Shown here: positions 48,126 to 60,110 of the stretch, in pieces
How positions within the stretch are numbered: position 1 is the first letter of the stretch
Layout: each line of letters opens with the position of its first letter
DNA from: Rhynchospora pubera
Lineage: Eukaryota > Streptophyta > Magnoliopsida > Poales > Cyperaceae
DNA: 64,000 bases
Reading direction: 5' to 3'
NCBI GenBank assembly: GCA_028095005.1
Contig: CM051461.1
Span: 162,722,574 to 162,786,573 of the forward strand
The notes under the pieces: generated by a model
What the model saw: only the letters and a program-made list of their open reading frames with translations
Databases searched by the model: none
Told to the model about the DNA's origin: nothing
Made by a program: the position numbers and the translations under genes

Positions 48126-51100
48126 TTACACCTTCTGATGCTTCTGAAGCCAATCTTGAATAGTTGAACGAAGGGGGTGATTTGGAATGAGATCAAGGTT
48201 TGTGAGGGGCAAATTCGTCATTGGAGATGTATTATGTCCTCCATCAAACCAACCTTTTATAGCTGTGAATTCATAAGTATACCCATCTGCTGCCATGTGA
48301 GGTTCTTTCATAATCTCCTGAAAATGAACACCACCAAAGCCTTAGGTTTACATCTTAGACTCTTAGTTGATGTAAACTGAAACGGATGATATAGTCACTT
48401 TTTGTTGTTACTTCTTGAGTAAAAATAAGAGAGAGCTATCAAAAAAGAGAGACAGATGAAGAGATTGTAATATCAAAAGACATATCATAAGCAAGAAGCA
48501 TAATGTAGAGAGACACTGCACTAGTTTACCTGAACAATGGGACAGATGAAGTATGATGGTGCATGATTTTCATCTGCAATAGATTCACAAGATGGCGAAT
48601 CAGATGCCATTGCAGCCCTTGCTAATGATACAATTCTAGGCCACACATCCTTAATCAGATCAGGTCGATTCTTCCTACTAACGTTACTACACCTCACACC
48701 AATGTAAGCCAACTTCCTGGCATGGACAAAAGGCCATGACCCAGCTGATAGGTCAATCATAGTCATCAAGTCTTCATCAGACGCTGCCTCCACATATTGT
48801 GCAATTTTCAACACTGGTTTCCCTGTCAAGAGTTGGAGTATTATGATCCCAAGGGAGTAAACATCTGATTGTGTAGTCAGTTCTCCTGTAGTAAAAAACT
48901 CTGGATCTATGTAGCCATTTGTCCCTTTTGGATTGGTGCGATGAAATGCTGAGGTTCTCCTAGAGGCCCGAAGGAGACGAGCAATGCCGAAGTCACCGAT
49001 CTTGCTAACAAAATTGGAGTCAAGGAGAATGTTGTCTGGCTTGAGGTCACCATGGACAATGGGATGAGGCTTTGCTGAGTGGAGAAAAATTAGAGCAGAA
49101 CAGACCTCACCTATTATTCTTGTACGAAGTCGCCAGGTAAGAGGTGGAGTGTTACCTCTGCAGTTGAGTCGATCATTGAGATTACCATTTGCTAAGTACT
49201 CATAAACTAGGGCCGATGCTTCTGGGCACGATCCTATAAGGGTTATGATATTCGGGTGCCTCACTTTTCCAAGAACAGAAATCTATAAATATTAAAATAA
49301 AAGTCACAATGTGATAAAAAAGAAAAGAAAAGGGAGAGGAGAGAGGAGGTAAGGGCAAGAAAAATTGCTAGTTATTTGGTCCACAACTTTAAATTGAAAG
49401 GGAAGGTAAGGACTTCACCTCCTGTTAACCTCCAAATGAACATAGTGTCCCCAACTGTAAAGGAGGTGAGTTCCCCTCCTTTCAATTCCCTATCATTCCC
49501 TTCCTCCCTGTCTAATTTTTTTTTTTCTTTTTCTGGAGGAATTCTTACATCATGGTTAAGTGTTTTTGACTGAATACTTTACCTCTTGTTCAAACTCAGT
49601 ACTGCTTTGTAAGCTTGTAGGATCCAACCTCTTTATGGCGACCATGGTGTTGCGCAGGAAACCCTTGTAGACAGGTCCGAACCCACCTTCTCCAATCTTC
49701 CTTGAAGCACTGAAATTTTCAGTCGCCCGTTTTATCTCTTCAAGTGGAAACTCAGTGCACATGGGCACCATAGTCCCAGTTTCTCTCTTTCTCTGATCAT
49801 GCAACTGTTCCTTTTCACTTGCCGCAATATTAAACTCAAGCAATAGTTGGTTGTAACTTTGTTCTAGTGAACTAAATTTACTTTGCAATACTTCAGTGGC
49901 TGAAGTTGCATTACTCAACTCCTGTTGTAAAGAAGCTTTCTCTGCTTCCAGTGACTCATTGCGATCACGGGCTGCTGCAGATATAGATTGTATGTCCTTG
50001 ACAGCAATTTGAGCTTCCAATATGCGCCTTTCCATTTTCTCCCTTTCATTGTTCACCTCATCAGTTCGGTTGCTGTTCATGCTCCATTGTCTAGTTAATT
50101 GTTGTTTTTCTAGCATGAGTTGCTCAATCTCCTGTTTTAGTTGATCTTTCTCTTTTTTTTCTTTCTCAAGGAAGTCTTCAATGTCCCTCTTCCATTGCAC
50201 ATCTTTCAGATGTTGCTCACTGGACATTTTGGCCTACAGCACAGTAATCAATATCAGTGCACGTTTCAACAAATCATACAGCTTAGTTATACGCGTAATT
50301 TGTAAAAGTAAAGAACTGCCGAAGTACCTTTTACAAACATCTTTTGGTAACTCCAACACCACCACCAATCCACCCCAACACAAATGCACACACATAAAAC
50401 AAACAAAAATGTGGGTTTGGGGTAATAGGGTCAACCGTGACTGAATGACCTATAAATATTCAAGGGTGCTTAGAGGGTCATTCATTTCTACCCCAAATTT
50501 TTTTTTAATTTTATTTTAATTTTTTTTTTCTATGTGCAGGTAAAATCTGTGCATGCACATGATTTCTCAGGACTGCCTCAATAGGTACTCACAAATGTAT
50601 CTTATAAAAGATGTTAATCATTATTCACATTACTTTTTAGGTAATACTATTGTGTGAATTTGTTCTTGCAAGATAAATGCATCCATTATGCATGCATGCA
50701 CTTTTATGTGGATACATACACCCAACCTTTAAGGGGTTGCTATGAAACTGACACAGAAACGAACTGCAGTTGTGAACTTTAAAGGCATTCCTATGAAACC
50801 CCCAATTGTGAACTTCTAAAGGAACTCTATGAAAGATTATTACTGTTAAAAGCATTGCTTTCTGCCAGCCCCAAAACACTTCTTTCTCAGCATTTTGGTG
50901 TCTGATAAACACATCAAAAGCTTTTTCTCTGATGTTCTCGTATGGATCAGCACCCAGCTCTATTTGTCCCTACAATTATCATTAATAGGTATAAAAGTTA
51001 GATCAAATGTACCAGTAGTCTAAGATAACTAAAGCAATACTAGTCGTCCCAATCGACTACTGGATTATTCGTACTGGGACTGACAAAAAAAGGTAAAAGA

Positions 51101-54100
51101 TAATGTGGTTCCCACACTTATGACACAGATCAATTAAAAACTGCACTTTTGAAAGGTAAACGTTCTTTCTGGTGATTGATGAAGACTCCTTGAAATCACT
51201 CAAAGCTGCAATAATGTTTGATTATGAAAGGATAATTAAGAAAAATTCATTGATTTAGGATATTTTCAAGGCAAAATTGGATATAACCCCCTCTAATCTT
51301 GAAAATTGGATATAACCCCCTCTAATCATGTCTATTAAGGATATAACCCTTTTTATTAGTTTCAACTATTTTTACATTTAAAAAATTAAAACCATAAAAA
51401 TACTGACCAGACTACTCTCATTCTTTCCTTCCTCCTCGAAAGAACATTTCACCTTCTCTTTTCTAACCTCAAAACACTATTTGACTAATTTATTCACTAC
51501 ATCAGTTTTCCGTCAATATTTCTTTAAAAATTCATTGCAAAAATTGTATTTTATATTCTTTCTATATATGGCATGGAGGTAGGGATGAAAACGGATCGGA
51601 TACGGAGCGGATGTTGGTCTTCCCATATCCGCATCCGCATTTTTTTTCCGGATACGAATACGAATACGAATGCATTCGGATACGGATACGGTTCGGATAT
51701 TAAACGGATACGAATACGGTTCGGATATTATCGGATACGGAGTCGAATACGAATATATTTTGTCGGATACGGATTTCATTTTAATCTTTATTATTTATTT
51801 ATAATAGTAGTTTCTATAAATATAATGATATTCAATATACTCATGTCTATGTTAGTATTTTGTCAATATTAGAGAAAAAAATTAATTTCAGTATTGTTAT
51901 TATTTATAATCGTCTCAATTAATAGAAAGTAAAAATAATTTTATGTTACTAGTCCAAATAAAAATATTTATTATAAGAAAATTTATTTAATAAAAATTAA
52001 GTATTATCTAATTAAAAGTATTCTCTAATATAGAGAAGTAATTATATTATATTAATCATCTTATGACGTTAAAGATACGGATAAACGGATTAATATTTAT
52101 CGGATACGGATAATATCCATGTCGGATACGGATAAAGAGCGGATATTGGTCTTCCCATATCCGCATCCATATTTTTTTTGACGGATACAGATATTGGTCT
52201 TCCCATATCCGCATCCATATTTTTTTGACGGATACGGATACGAATACGGATATGTTCGGATACGGATACGGTTCGGATATTACGCGTATTTTTCGGATTC
52301 GGATACGGATCGGAGCGGATTTTATCCGCTCCGTTTTCATCCCTACATGGAGGGCAACTTGTAATAAAATGCATTGAAAGCAACTGAAGCCCCTAATGGA
52401 CATAAGACTAATGATATCCTGGCATGTAATACTAATCTATTGGAACCTAGGAATTAGAATTGGTGATAATCATAAACCTAATTTTAGTCATCAAAACATG
52501 CACCTATTAGTCACAAAACATTGTTATGATGTTGGTTGCAGCGGCAGTGACTGAAAGCTGCCGAATGAAAGAAATTTTACTCGTTCTAAATTGTAAGTTT
52601 AGGAAAAGACAACTGAAATTCTAATAGGATATCAACACCAGATAAAGATTTCATAAAGATTTGAGATGTTGTGATCAATTTCAGAATCCAAATTGATACT
52701 TAAAAGTAGAAGTAAATTTTGGGTTGAATATTACCTTTGAACCTTCATGAAGCAAAAAGGAAGGTGAAACGTTCAGGAGGTACAGGAGGAGGGGTAGTTT
52801 GGTAAGAATTTCTATTCTGCTGATTTATTTAAATTCAAAAATAGACGAAACTAATAAAAGGGGTTATATCCTTAATAGACACGATTGGAGGGGGTTATAT
52901 CCGATTTTCAAGATTAGTGGGGGTTGTATCCGGTTAGAGAAGATTAGAGGGGGTTATATCCAATTTTGCTTATTTAAGATACATATACACAAAATCCAAG
53001 CTAACAGTTTCCAGAGAAAGTATGTAACAAATTCACTTGAAGCACATTTCAATAAAGCAAAGAGTAAAGAGAGATAAAAAAGCAAGCACCTCTTCATCAT
53101 CATTCATTCAAAGTTCTCCCTATTTCCAGCACTTGATGAGGTGGATGCTTCACCATTGTTATGAGGAGTCCTACGTACATGTGCATGTAGAAGAATTAAT
53201 GAAGGGACATAAGCCCCACTTTGATACAATTTGATTGATATACTACACCACACTCTCAGGAACAATGCATATGGGTATTTAGTCTCAACCGTGTTTCTAT
53301 CTCAACTATTTGAAGTACACTTTGGTAGCAATTTCTGTGGAACCAAATCCAGAAAAATGATAACAGCTGCTTCTGTGGAGCCAAATCCAGAAAATGGCAA
53401 TAGAAGCTATTAGCCCATTACCATTTTCTGGATTTTGCTCCATAGAAATTGCTATCAAAGTGCACTTCAGCCCTTCAATTATGTGGAAGAATGTTGATGC
53501 TTGAATCAAAACAGTGGTCACTGATTTACTCAAATTTATCTAAACGGTTTTGGTTGTGGACTCGAATATAATTGAATCTAGCTGAAACTATGAATTTTTT
53601 TTTGAAGGATGGGTGGCAAAGCCCGAAACTATGAATTTTAGTACTATGCTCGTGATTAGGTTCTAGGTGATTCAATTAATGGACCTGTGCAGGAAATATT
53701 CCCATCTCAGTGTGCTGTATCAAAACAATATATGTGGAGAAGAATGCAGTTTATTTGAAACAGGAGAGTAATCCAGTAGTTAAGTATGTGTTTACAATTC
53801 AGATGAAAAGAACATGGAGGATTAAATTTTTATATGTTCTCTTAAGGCTTAGTTTATTTTATATGGCTACCCTAACTTGTTTGGGACAAAAGGCTTAGTT
53901 GTTGTTGTTGTTGTCGTCTTAAGGCTTCATAAAATCATTCAACAGAATAAAAAATTGAATATACCTAGTGAATATCAGTTTTCCATTGTAGAAAAACCAA
54001 AGATTGCATGATGGTTTGACCTCTCTCGTCAATCTTTTTACTCCCTTCAACAGTGCTGGTCGACTGCAATTGAAGACTTTCATTAACAGAAAGCCTATAA

Positions 54101-54977
54101 CTATATACAAATAACAAAAAAATCAGTATTGAACATGCAAATAATACCTCTCTTTCACTTTCCCCACAATTACTTTTGAAATATCATGAGTGCGAATGAT
54201 GTCGAGAAGTCCTTCAAACGTATCTTCTGCCTCAACTAATAGCTTCAAACATTTCAGCTAGGAAAAAGTAAAAGGAAACATTATCAAGCTTTATCTTATT
54301 AACTACTTTAAAAGAACAGGAAAAACTAAACAATATAAGGGAAAGCACTGCTTTGGGTCTAGATTCCCAAAAATTCAACTTCTATGCAATCATTCAATTG
54401 TATGGATTGTAAAAGTACCTTGTTTATATTACCTAGGAAGGGAATACACCTACTAGAAGCTCTTAAACTCTGCACTGATGCTACATTGTAATGTCCTTAA
54501 TATCCATTTAGTTACCAACATACCATCTTGGAGATAATTAAAAAGAAAGAAAGAGGCAACAAACCTTGAGTGTTTGTTGACACTGAGATAAGTACTTGAT
54601 CAAAATTTCATCCAACCTTTCCCTCTCAAGCTTCCTGTAGGCATCAACATATTCCTTCCCTAGATGGTTGGCGTCAATCTCCATACCCACTAAATTCAGA
54701 TTCAAACAAGTACAGCTATTAGCAAACACCCAAACTAAAATCGGAGACCGAATTAAACTCAATAAGCTTCATACTTACTAAAAGGAATCATCTTGATTGA
54801 TGTATACACATGGGTTATGGCGAACCAGACCGAATCATTCCCTGAGAAGTAGTTGAGAGCCCAACTCAAGGTAGATTTTCCCTCATCAAAGTTCTCTGGC
54901 AACGCAACAAGCACAATGTTCTCGGCTGGAGGCCTCCATTCTGCATTGGTTGCGTCTAACCAGAGACTTCCCTCCAT
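48126..54977 (-). CDS. Gene E: USP/kinase/U-box gene, probable frameshift in linker exon
   Basis: Minus-strand exons: 54977-54779, 54689-54565, 54257-54148, 54063-53965 (UspA-like), 53170-53090 (linker), 50969-50844, 50233-49583 (coiled coil, kinase N-lobe), 49282-48530 (kinase C-lobe) and 48317-48126 (U-box). The kinase has G-E-G-G-F-G-P-V, VAIKR, HGDLKPDN and DFG, and the U-box is complete, so the catalytic parts look usable. The linker exon is the problem. It is 81 bases long where the phase needs 3n+1, and its frame meets TGA at 53106-53104 after E-N-F-E. As written, translation would end near residue 199 and give a USP-only protein. An unrecognised splice pattern, or an error in the TGAATGAATGATGATG stretch, could rescue it. 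Intron 5 (2.1 kb) is swollen by nested transposons. Confidence 0.75.
51271..52979. mobile_element. Foldback TIR element with GGATATAACCCCCTCTAAT repeats, in gene E intron 5
   Basis: Ends are GCAAAATTGGATATAACCCC and its inverse, finishing CCAATTTTGC. Two full copies and a variant of GGATATAACCCCCTCTAAT stand at the left end, and four inverted versions at the right. The arms stay similar inward through the CCTTCCTCCTC / CGTTTCACCTTCC words. The hAT element at 51580-52345 sits inside. No coding sequence and no certain target duplication. Confidence 0.7.
51580..52345. mobile_element. Non-autonomous hAT element nested in another transposon
   Basis: The 766-bp element is flanked by the perfect 8-bp repeat CATGGAGG (51572-51579 and 52346-52353). 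The inverted ends are TAGGGATGAAAACGGA and TCCGTTTTCATCCCTA. The interior is built from GGATACGGATACG/CGAATACG repeats, and a block of about 48 bp around TTGGTCTTCCCATATCCGCA occurs twice in tandem near 52140-52240. Open frames across it are only translations of this repeat. Confidence 0.9.
53312..53468. repeat. Imperfect hairpin repeat in gene E intron 4
   Basis: GAAGTACACTTTGGTAGCAA...CCAAATCCAGAAAAATG returns inverted as CATTTTCTGGATTTTGCTCC...TTGCTATCAAAGTGCACTTC. Arms are about 55 bases around a 45-base centre that holds a further TTCTGTGGAGCCAAATCCAG copy. Confidence 0.75.
53599..53624. mobile_element. Tiny retro-insertion remnant
   Basis: A perfect 15-bp direct repeat GAAACTATGAATTTT (53584-53598 and 53625-53639) flanks 26 bases that begin with T's. 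This looks like a severely 5'-truncated retroposon on the minus strand with its target duplication. Confidence 0.55.
53851..53916 (+). mobile_element. 5'-truncated RTE-type LINE tail
   Basis: The 11-bp repeat TCTTAAGGCTT (53840-53850 and 53917-53927) flanks 66 bases containing GGCTACCCTAACTTGTTTGG and a (TTG)n tail. This resembles the 3' end of plant RTE LINEs. It ends about 50 bases from the exon 4 donor of gene E (53965). Confidence 0.78.
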
Positions 54978-55279
54978 ATCTCTAGATTCTTCACTATGAG
55001 CTCCTCCTTGCTTGAGTAGGAACAAACTTAGAAGGAAGTGGGTAGCTCTGAAAAGTCAAAAAGGTTGGAATGGCAAGAGGAAAATGGAAAGGAGGAAATT
55101 TCTCTGCATTGTAAGCCTGATTTTGCCTCTCGTTTGCCAGATAAACTGATTGAGACTTGAGATTGAGAATGGAGGAAATTGGATGGAAGTGCAACAGTTT
55201 ACTTCTTTTATTGAGCAGCTGGGTCGTCTCCATGACTCGGTCTTCGGAGAAATCGCTCAGTATTCTTTCTAAGTTATCC

Positions 55280-55311
<32 letters not shown>

Positions 55312-55339
55312 GCTTATGCGTCGTGACTAGTGATTCGTG

Positions 55340-55542
55340 GGGAGAGTATCCTCTGGATGGTTGTATTCAACCATCCAGTGGACGTCTTTCGATCCGAGCC
55401 GTCCGATTTAATCTCAACGGTTAGATCTTTTCGGGCCTATCAATCCAGGTATCATGCACGGGGCATCTATAGCCATTGAGATTAAATCAGACGGCTGAGA
55501 TCGAAAACCATCCATGGATGGCCATCCAGAGGATGCAGTTCC
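55340..55542. mobile_element. MITE with 10-bp target duplication, Mutator-like
   Basis: GTGATTCGTG is repeated at 55330-55339 and 55543-55552. The 203-bp body begins GGGAGAGTATCCTCTGGATGG and ends CCATCCAGAGGATGCAGTTCC. A second inverted pair inside is GATTTAATCTCAACGG with CCATTGAGATTAAATC. A target repeat of 9-10 bp suits Mutator-like elements. Confidence 0.75.
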
Positions 55543-55639
55543 GTGATTCGTGACCCTCTCGCTTTTTCAGAAAAAACGCTTTAATTGCAAAGCTCTACAT
55601 CGTATTTCTAGGCTTAGTGCGCAGAACAGTAATAATGTT

Positions 55640-55821
55640 GGCTCAGTTTGGATGGCTTATTTCGGGAATAAGGAATAACTACTTTTTATCAATAAATTTA
55701 TTTCTAACCATTCAAACTCTTCACAAAAGTTACACACTTCCCAATAAATTTATCTATTTCTAATAAATTTCTTCTCTTCTTCTTTCTTCCTACCTTATTC
55801 TCAACGCATCCAAACGGAGCC
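55640..55821. mobile_element. MITE, GGCTCCGTTTGGATG family (copy 8, reverse orientation)
   Basis: GGCTCAGTTTGGATGG to CATCCAAACGGAGCC, flanked by GTT on both sides. The body is the reverse complement of copies 3 and 7, with small differences. Confidence 0.88.
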
Positions 55822-55929
55822 GTTACGGAGTTGCCTAGCATCGTCCAACGTTCTATTGTCTCTATTTCTCTCGTGAACAATGCATCTTCCAACATTTAAT
55901 TTATTTCTATTTAATTCTAATTTTTTTAA

Positions 55930-58060
55930 AAATACGTTAATAATTATATATCTCATCTCTCATCCCAACCGCGCCTCATTAATTATCTCATTAAATCCAG
56001 TGCCCTAATTAACGTATTTTCCTTTTTTTTCTCTCATTTCATCATCCTCAGACAGCGTTATTCACTAACTTTCATTTCTCATCTCCTCTCCTTCCCCAGA
56101 CACTTTTTTTTTATGAGTATTAACTGTTCTAGTTAATATAACAAATGTTCTAGTTCATATATATAAATGTTTTAGTAAATATAACAATTGTTCTAGTTAA
56201 TATATATAAATATTCTAGTTAATATAGTAATTGTTTTAGTTAATATATATAATTATTTTATTTAATATAGTAATTATTATGTAAATTTTGTTTGGAAATC
56301 ACGTTATGTCCAGTGAAGAAAATATTAATTGTCTTTTTTTTAAAATAATGTTCTGTCCTCATCTCCTGGCGCTGGATAATTAATGAGTAATTAATGAGTA
56401 TTCAAGGGGATGATGGGATGAGAGACAAAAAAATAAAAATGCATTAATAATTGCTAGGAGATGACGGGATGAGAGGCAGAAAAAGAAAAATGTGTTTCTA
56501 ACTATTTGGAAAAATGATGAATCTTGAAAATGATCCTTATCAGCCCCGATAATCCTAAGTTTTAAATTTTTGCAACTTTCAAGTACTATAATATGATAAG
56601 AAAATTAAATTTATTTTTTTAAATATGTATCTGTAAATAGTATTTTTTTCGAAGCATATATATCTGTAAATGGTAAATTGTTATAGATTTTAATTGTACT
56701 TTTATAGCAGTTGTCGAGGTGCAACAATGACCGTAATTTTTTTTTTTAAAAAATATATCACCTTAATTGTTGTTTATATTGTCAATCACGAACACATGCT
56801 TCAATAGCTAGCTAAATTATTTAATGATCGACAGATTCATCATAATATATAGGTGCAAATTTTGTAACTTCAAACTACTCATCGTTTTTTTCATTTTTTG
56901 TGTATTGCTCTCCTGACGAATCATGATCCTACAAAAATATAGTTATTTGTTGTTAATAACTGCATATTACTAAGTGGTTTAGGGATTGGGGATTTTATTA
57001 TCTTATTATCTGTTTCAAAACAACAGCTAACATTTTGAGTTTGCCTGAAACTTCTATAATTTCTTTGATTTCAGTTTACAATTTTACATATACCAAGGCT
57101 TTGATCAAAATTTGTTTCCCAAATATTTTTCAGGCGGGATTTCATTTCACTTCATTTCAATCGAATTGATTTCTGAAGTCAGAATTTGTTAGATCTAATA
57201 ATATAGAAATTATAATCAAATGACATGTTAGTTCACTTTGATAAAAAAAAAATCTAATAAAATGAAATGAAATGTAATCTTGTGTTTTTTTTTTGAAAAA
57301 AAATTATAATCAGGGCCTAATAGATTGACTTTATCTGTTCCAAGTATGTTTATTTAAATAAAAGAAAAAGACGAGTACTTCGTTGCTATACAAAAAATCA
57401 GAATTGTTTTCCGTCATCCCTCTTATTCTATCATCCTATCATCTCCTTTCATTTTTAAAAAAACACGTTAATAACTTCTCTTCTAATTTCGGAAGTCTAG
57501 GAATGAGAGGATTAGATCTGAGAAGGATGAGCGTCATGAAAGAGAGAGTGAATCAGAGGAGAGGGAGGGGATGGGGAGGGGGAGTGATATATATTAACTA
57601 GAACAATTAGAATATTAAATAGAACAGTTATTATATTAAATGAAACAATTGTATATATTAACTAGAACAGTTATATGTTTAAATAGAAATGTTATATATA
57701 TTAAGTAAAATAATTATGTATATTAGCTAATAGTTATGTATATTAACTAGAACAATTATGTATATTAACTAGAATAATTATGTATATTATCTAAAACAGT
57801 TATGTATATTAATTAAAATAATTATTTATATTAATTAGAACATTTATTATATTAACCAGAATATTTATTTTTGGAACTAGAACATTTTAGGGAGGGAGGG
57901 AGGGGTGGGACAGAGAGTAGGGGAGGAGCGAAACAGGAAGAAGAGGAGGGAGCGAAATGAAAGAAAAGAGGTGGATTACACTAAATTTTACAAAAACGGA
58001 AAAAAAGAGAAAACATCGGGAGAATCATCCATCATCCTCATCTCCTCTGATCCTTACAAG
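55930..58060. repeat. Decayed inverted-repeat block with TTCTAGTTAATATA minisatellite
   Basis: About 56120-56280 is a run of degenerate TTCTAGTTAATATA(TA)AA units. About 57590-57870 is the inverse (TATATTAACTAGAACA) in many copies. Words such as TCATCATCC/GGATGATGGGATGAGAG and CAGCCCCGAT recur on both sides. It appears to be the remains of one or more foldback transposons. Exact ends cannot be fixed. Confidence 0.5.
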
Positions 58061-58552
58061 CCCCGATTAAAAAAATCTGCCCAACTCACCGGATACATCA
58101 CGTGTCTGACTATTATTTATGAATTGAAGTTTGATTAACCAATCCACACATTAGTTACGGTAACCCACATAATATAATTGAGTTAATATCTACTAGTAAT
58201 TTATTGAAGAACTCCGAAGTCATGTTGGATTAAAATAAAATTGAAAATTACTTATATTATTATACATTGTCGAATTTGTTTAATTTTTGCTTAAAGTAAT
58301 TATATATCAGCGTTATAAGATAATAATAATTTTATAAAAAAAATGGTGTCGAATTATATAGAATTGTAAATAGTAATACATTGATTATATTATCTTTGTG
58401 TTTTGGTATGTTGACTTTTTGTGTAGAATTTTGTTTACTAAACGAATGAATTCCGTACATAGTTCGACTTTATGCGGAATTTAAAAAAGTTTCAAGTTAC
58501 GATAATCATATATGAATTTAATTTTTAAAGGATCATGATTTTATCCAAATCC

Positions 58553-58687
58553 ACATGTGGTCTAGTGGCTCATTAGTAAGAGTATTAGACTGGACTCCAA
58601 CAAATTAAGAATTCAAATCCCGTATGCATCTTTAATTTCAAAAAACAAAATAGATAACAAAAATCTCCCTTTTTTAAAAAAAAATTC
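58553..58687 (+). mobile_element. tRNA-derived SINE upstream of gene F
   Basis: It is flanked by TATCCAAATCC (58542-58552 and 58688-58698). The body has an A-box-like GTGGTCTAGTGGCTCA, a degenerate B box (GAATTCAAATCCC) and an A-rich end. It lies only about 175 bases before the gene F ATG, so it may overlap the promoter. Confidence 0.72.
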
Positions 58688-58861
58688 TATCCAAATCCCA
58701 TCAAATATTATTAAGCCCCAACCCCCAAGTCAAATAGACTCTGCTTCTGCAAACGGGACCCACCCACCATTATATTATATTATAATCATCTCAAAAACGT
58801 TCAATAAATCCCGACTTCTCGTATTTGGACCAATCATCTCCTCGAAAAATCCCAGCCCAAC

Positions 58862-59476
58862 ATGCCCGGCGGTTACCGTTCCCTCTCCTTCCAACACTTC
58901 ACCGCTCTAACCATCGTACTAACCCTCGCCACAACCTCCTCCGTCTCCTTCTCCGACACCACATTCGTCGTTCTCTCAATCCCCTACCTTCTCCTCCTTT
59001 CCACCATCACTTTCCCTCCTCCCTCCTCTCCCCCACCTCCCGTCTTCTCCGCTCAGGAAAGACGCATCCTCGTCTTCTACGTCTCCGTCGGCGGCCTCGT
59101 CGGTCTCCTCCTCCCACTCCTTCAAATCATACACAGCCTCGTCGTCGGAGAATTTCACGCGATCGCTGTACCAGCACCGCATCTTTTTCTCCTCTCCGCG
59201 CAGATTTTCCTCGAGGGCGTCTCGTTTGGGTATGGCTTTTCTCTCCCGGCCCGGGCTGCCGTGCCGATCATCTACAACACGAAGAGGCTTTTCACAATTG
59301 CTGATTGGGTGCGGCATGAGGTCGGTGGCGGTGTGAGTGTTGGGCTTGTAATTGCTCTGGCGAATACGGTGTTTTGGGGTTTTAATTTGCTGGGGTTCTT
59401 GCTGCCGGTGTATCTACCCAGGGCTTTGAAGTTGTATTACTGTGATCAGGGGAAGGGGAGTAAGAAGTCCGGCTGA
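58862..59476 (+). CDS. Gene F: plant-specific multi-pass membrane protein of unknown function
   Basis: Intronless, 204 residues. About five hydrophobic segments are visible: residues 12-32, 36-54, 72-98, 107-127 and 153-185. A Pro-rich loop (S-S-P-P-P-P, about 52-63) and a conserved-looking patch (YNTKRLFTIADWVRHE, about 138-153) lie between them. The C-terminus is short and Lys/Gly-rich. The first 400 bases are GC-rich and strongly pyrimidine-biased, unlike the surrounding DNA, which supports a real coding region. I associate it with the plant DUF7733-type membrane proteins, from memory and with limited certainty. No biochemical role can be stated. The ATG begins the first hydrophobic stretch after M-P-G-G-Y. 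It converges with gene G. Confidence 0.85.
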   Translation: MPGGYRSLSFQHFTALTIVLTLATTSSVSFSDTTFVVLSIPYLLLLSTITFPPPSSPPPPVFSAQERRILVFYVSVGGLVGLLLPLLQIIHSLVVGEFHAIAVPAPHLFLLSAQIFLEGVSFGYGFSLPARAAVPIIYNTKRLFTIADWVRHEVGGGVSVGLVIALANTVFWGFNLLGFLLPVYLPRALKLYYCDQGKGSKKSG

Positions 59477-60110
59477 GTAAGATTTTATGTTATATTTGCA
59501 AATTATGTTCCACATGCGTGTATATTTGAAAACATTTTATACTGGTATAGTTTTCTTCAACTATTTGTTTTGTCCCTCTCTATTGATTCAGATCGTCATG
59601 CGATCAACCTATTATAAACTGTCAACAATCACAAAGCATATATAATTGAACCAGCGAAGACAGATAGCTTTCAGCTCTGGTGTTCAACTTGAGCGGTTCC
59701 TAAATTGTCCATTTTCTAATAAAAGGTAATTTGTAAACAAATGAAGTGGACTAAATGAACCATATGAATTACAATTATCCCCAAATCATCCTATTATTTT
59801 TTGGATAAATTGTGCTTTTTGGGCATACTGATTACAAACTCAGTCCCTTTTTTTGGCCTAAAATTAACAGCTTTATTTACTAAAGAAAAATGGGATTGCA
59901 GATGGTTTGCACAATATATGTTCAGATCTAAAGTGTGGTAATTTTTTTCATACAATATTGCACCATCTACAAGTGTTTCTTCTTCTTTTTTCTGATACCT
60001 CACTTCAAGTTTTCTATGAGAACTGTCTTCATGCTATCTGGGATCTTGTCGAAACAGGGGTAAATATTCAAAAGTGAATTATCACTATGACAACAATCAG
60101 GCTACAAATA
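59477..60110. other. Intergenic region between convergent genes F and G
   Basis: 3' flanks of two genes meeting tail to tail. AT-rich, with no repeat or gene recognised. Confidence 0.6.

Larger units (their letters stand above)
54978..58861. other. Intergenic region between divergent genes E and F
   Basis: It holds the gene E leader, a T run of at least 26 (about 55284-55309), a MULE-like MITE (55340-55542), a family MITE (55640-55821), a decayed repeat-rich block (about 55930-58060) and a SINE (58553-58687) just before gene F. No gene is supported; the ORF near 57905-58138 lies in purine-rich repeat DNA. Confidence 0.65.

Noticed and set aside
51513..52403. Open frames of 88-115 codons on both strands
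   Set aside because: They are translations of GGATACG-type repeats inside the hAT element, Ile/Arg-rich in several frames.
57905..58138. 77-codon frame rich in Lys/Arg/Glu
   Set aside because: It lies in purine-rich repeat DNA with no homology I recognise and no supporting splice or codon signal.
58825..59304. 159-codon plus-strand frame and 113-codon minus frame over gene F
   Set aside because: Arg/His/Pro-rich shadows of the GC-rich gene F. Only the 204-codon frame has a sensible membrane-protein pattern.
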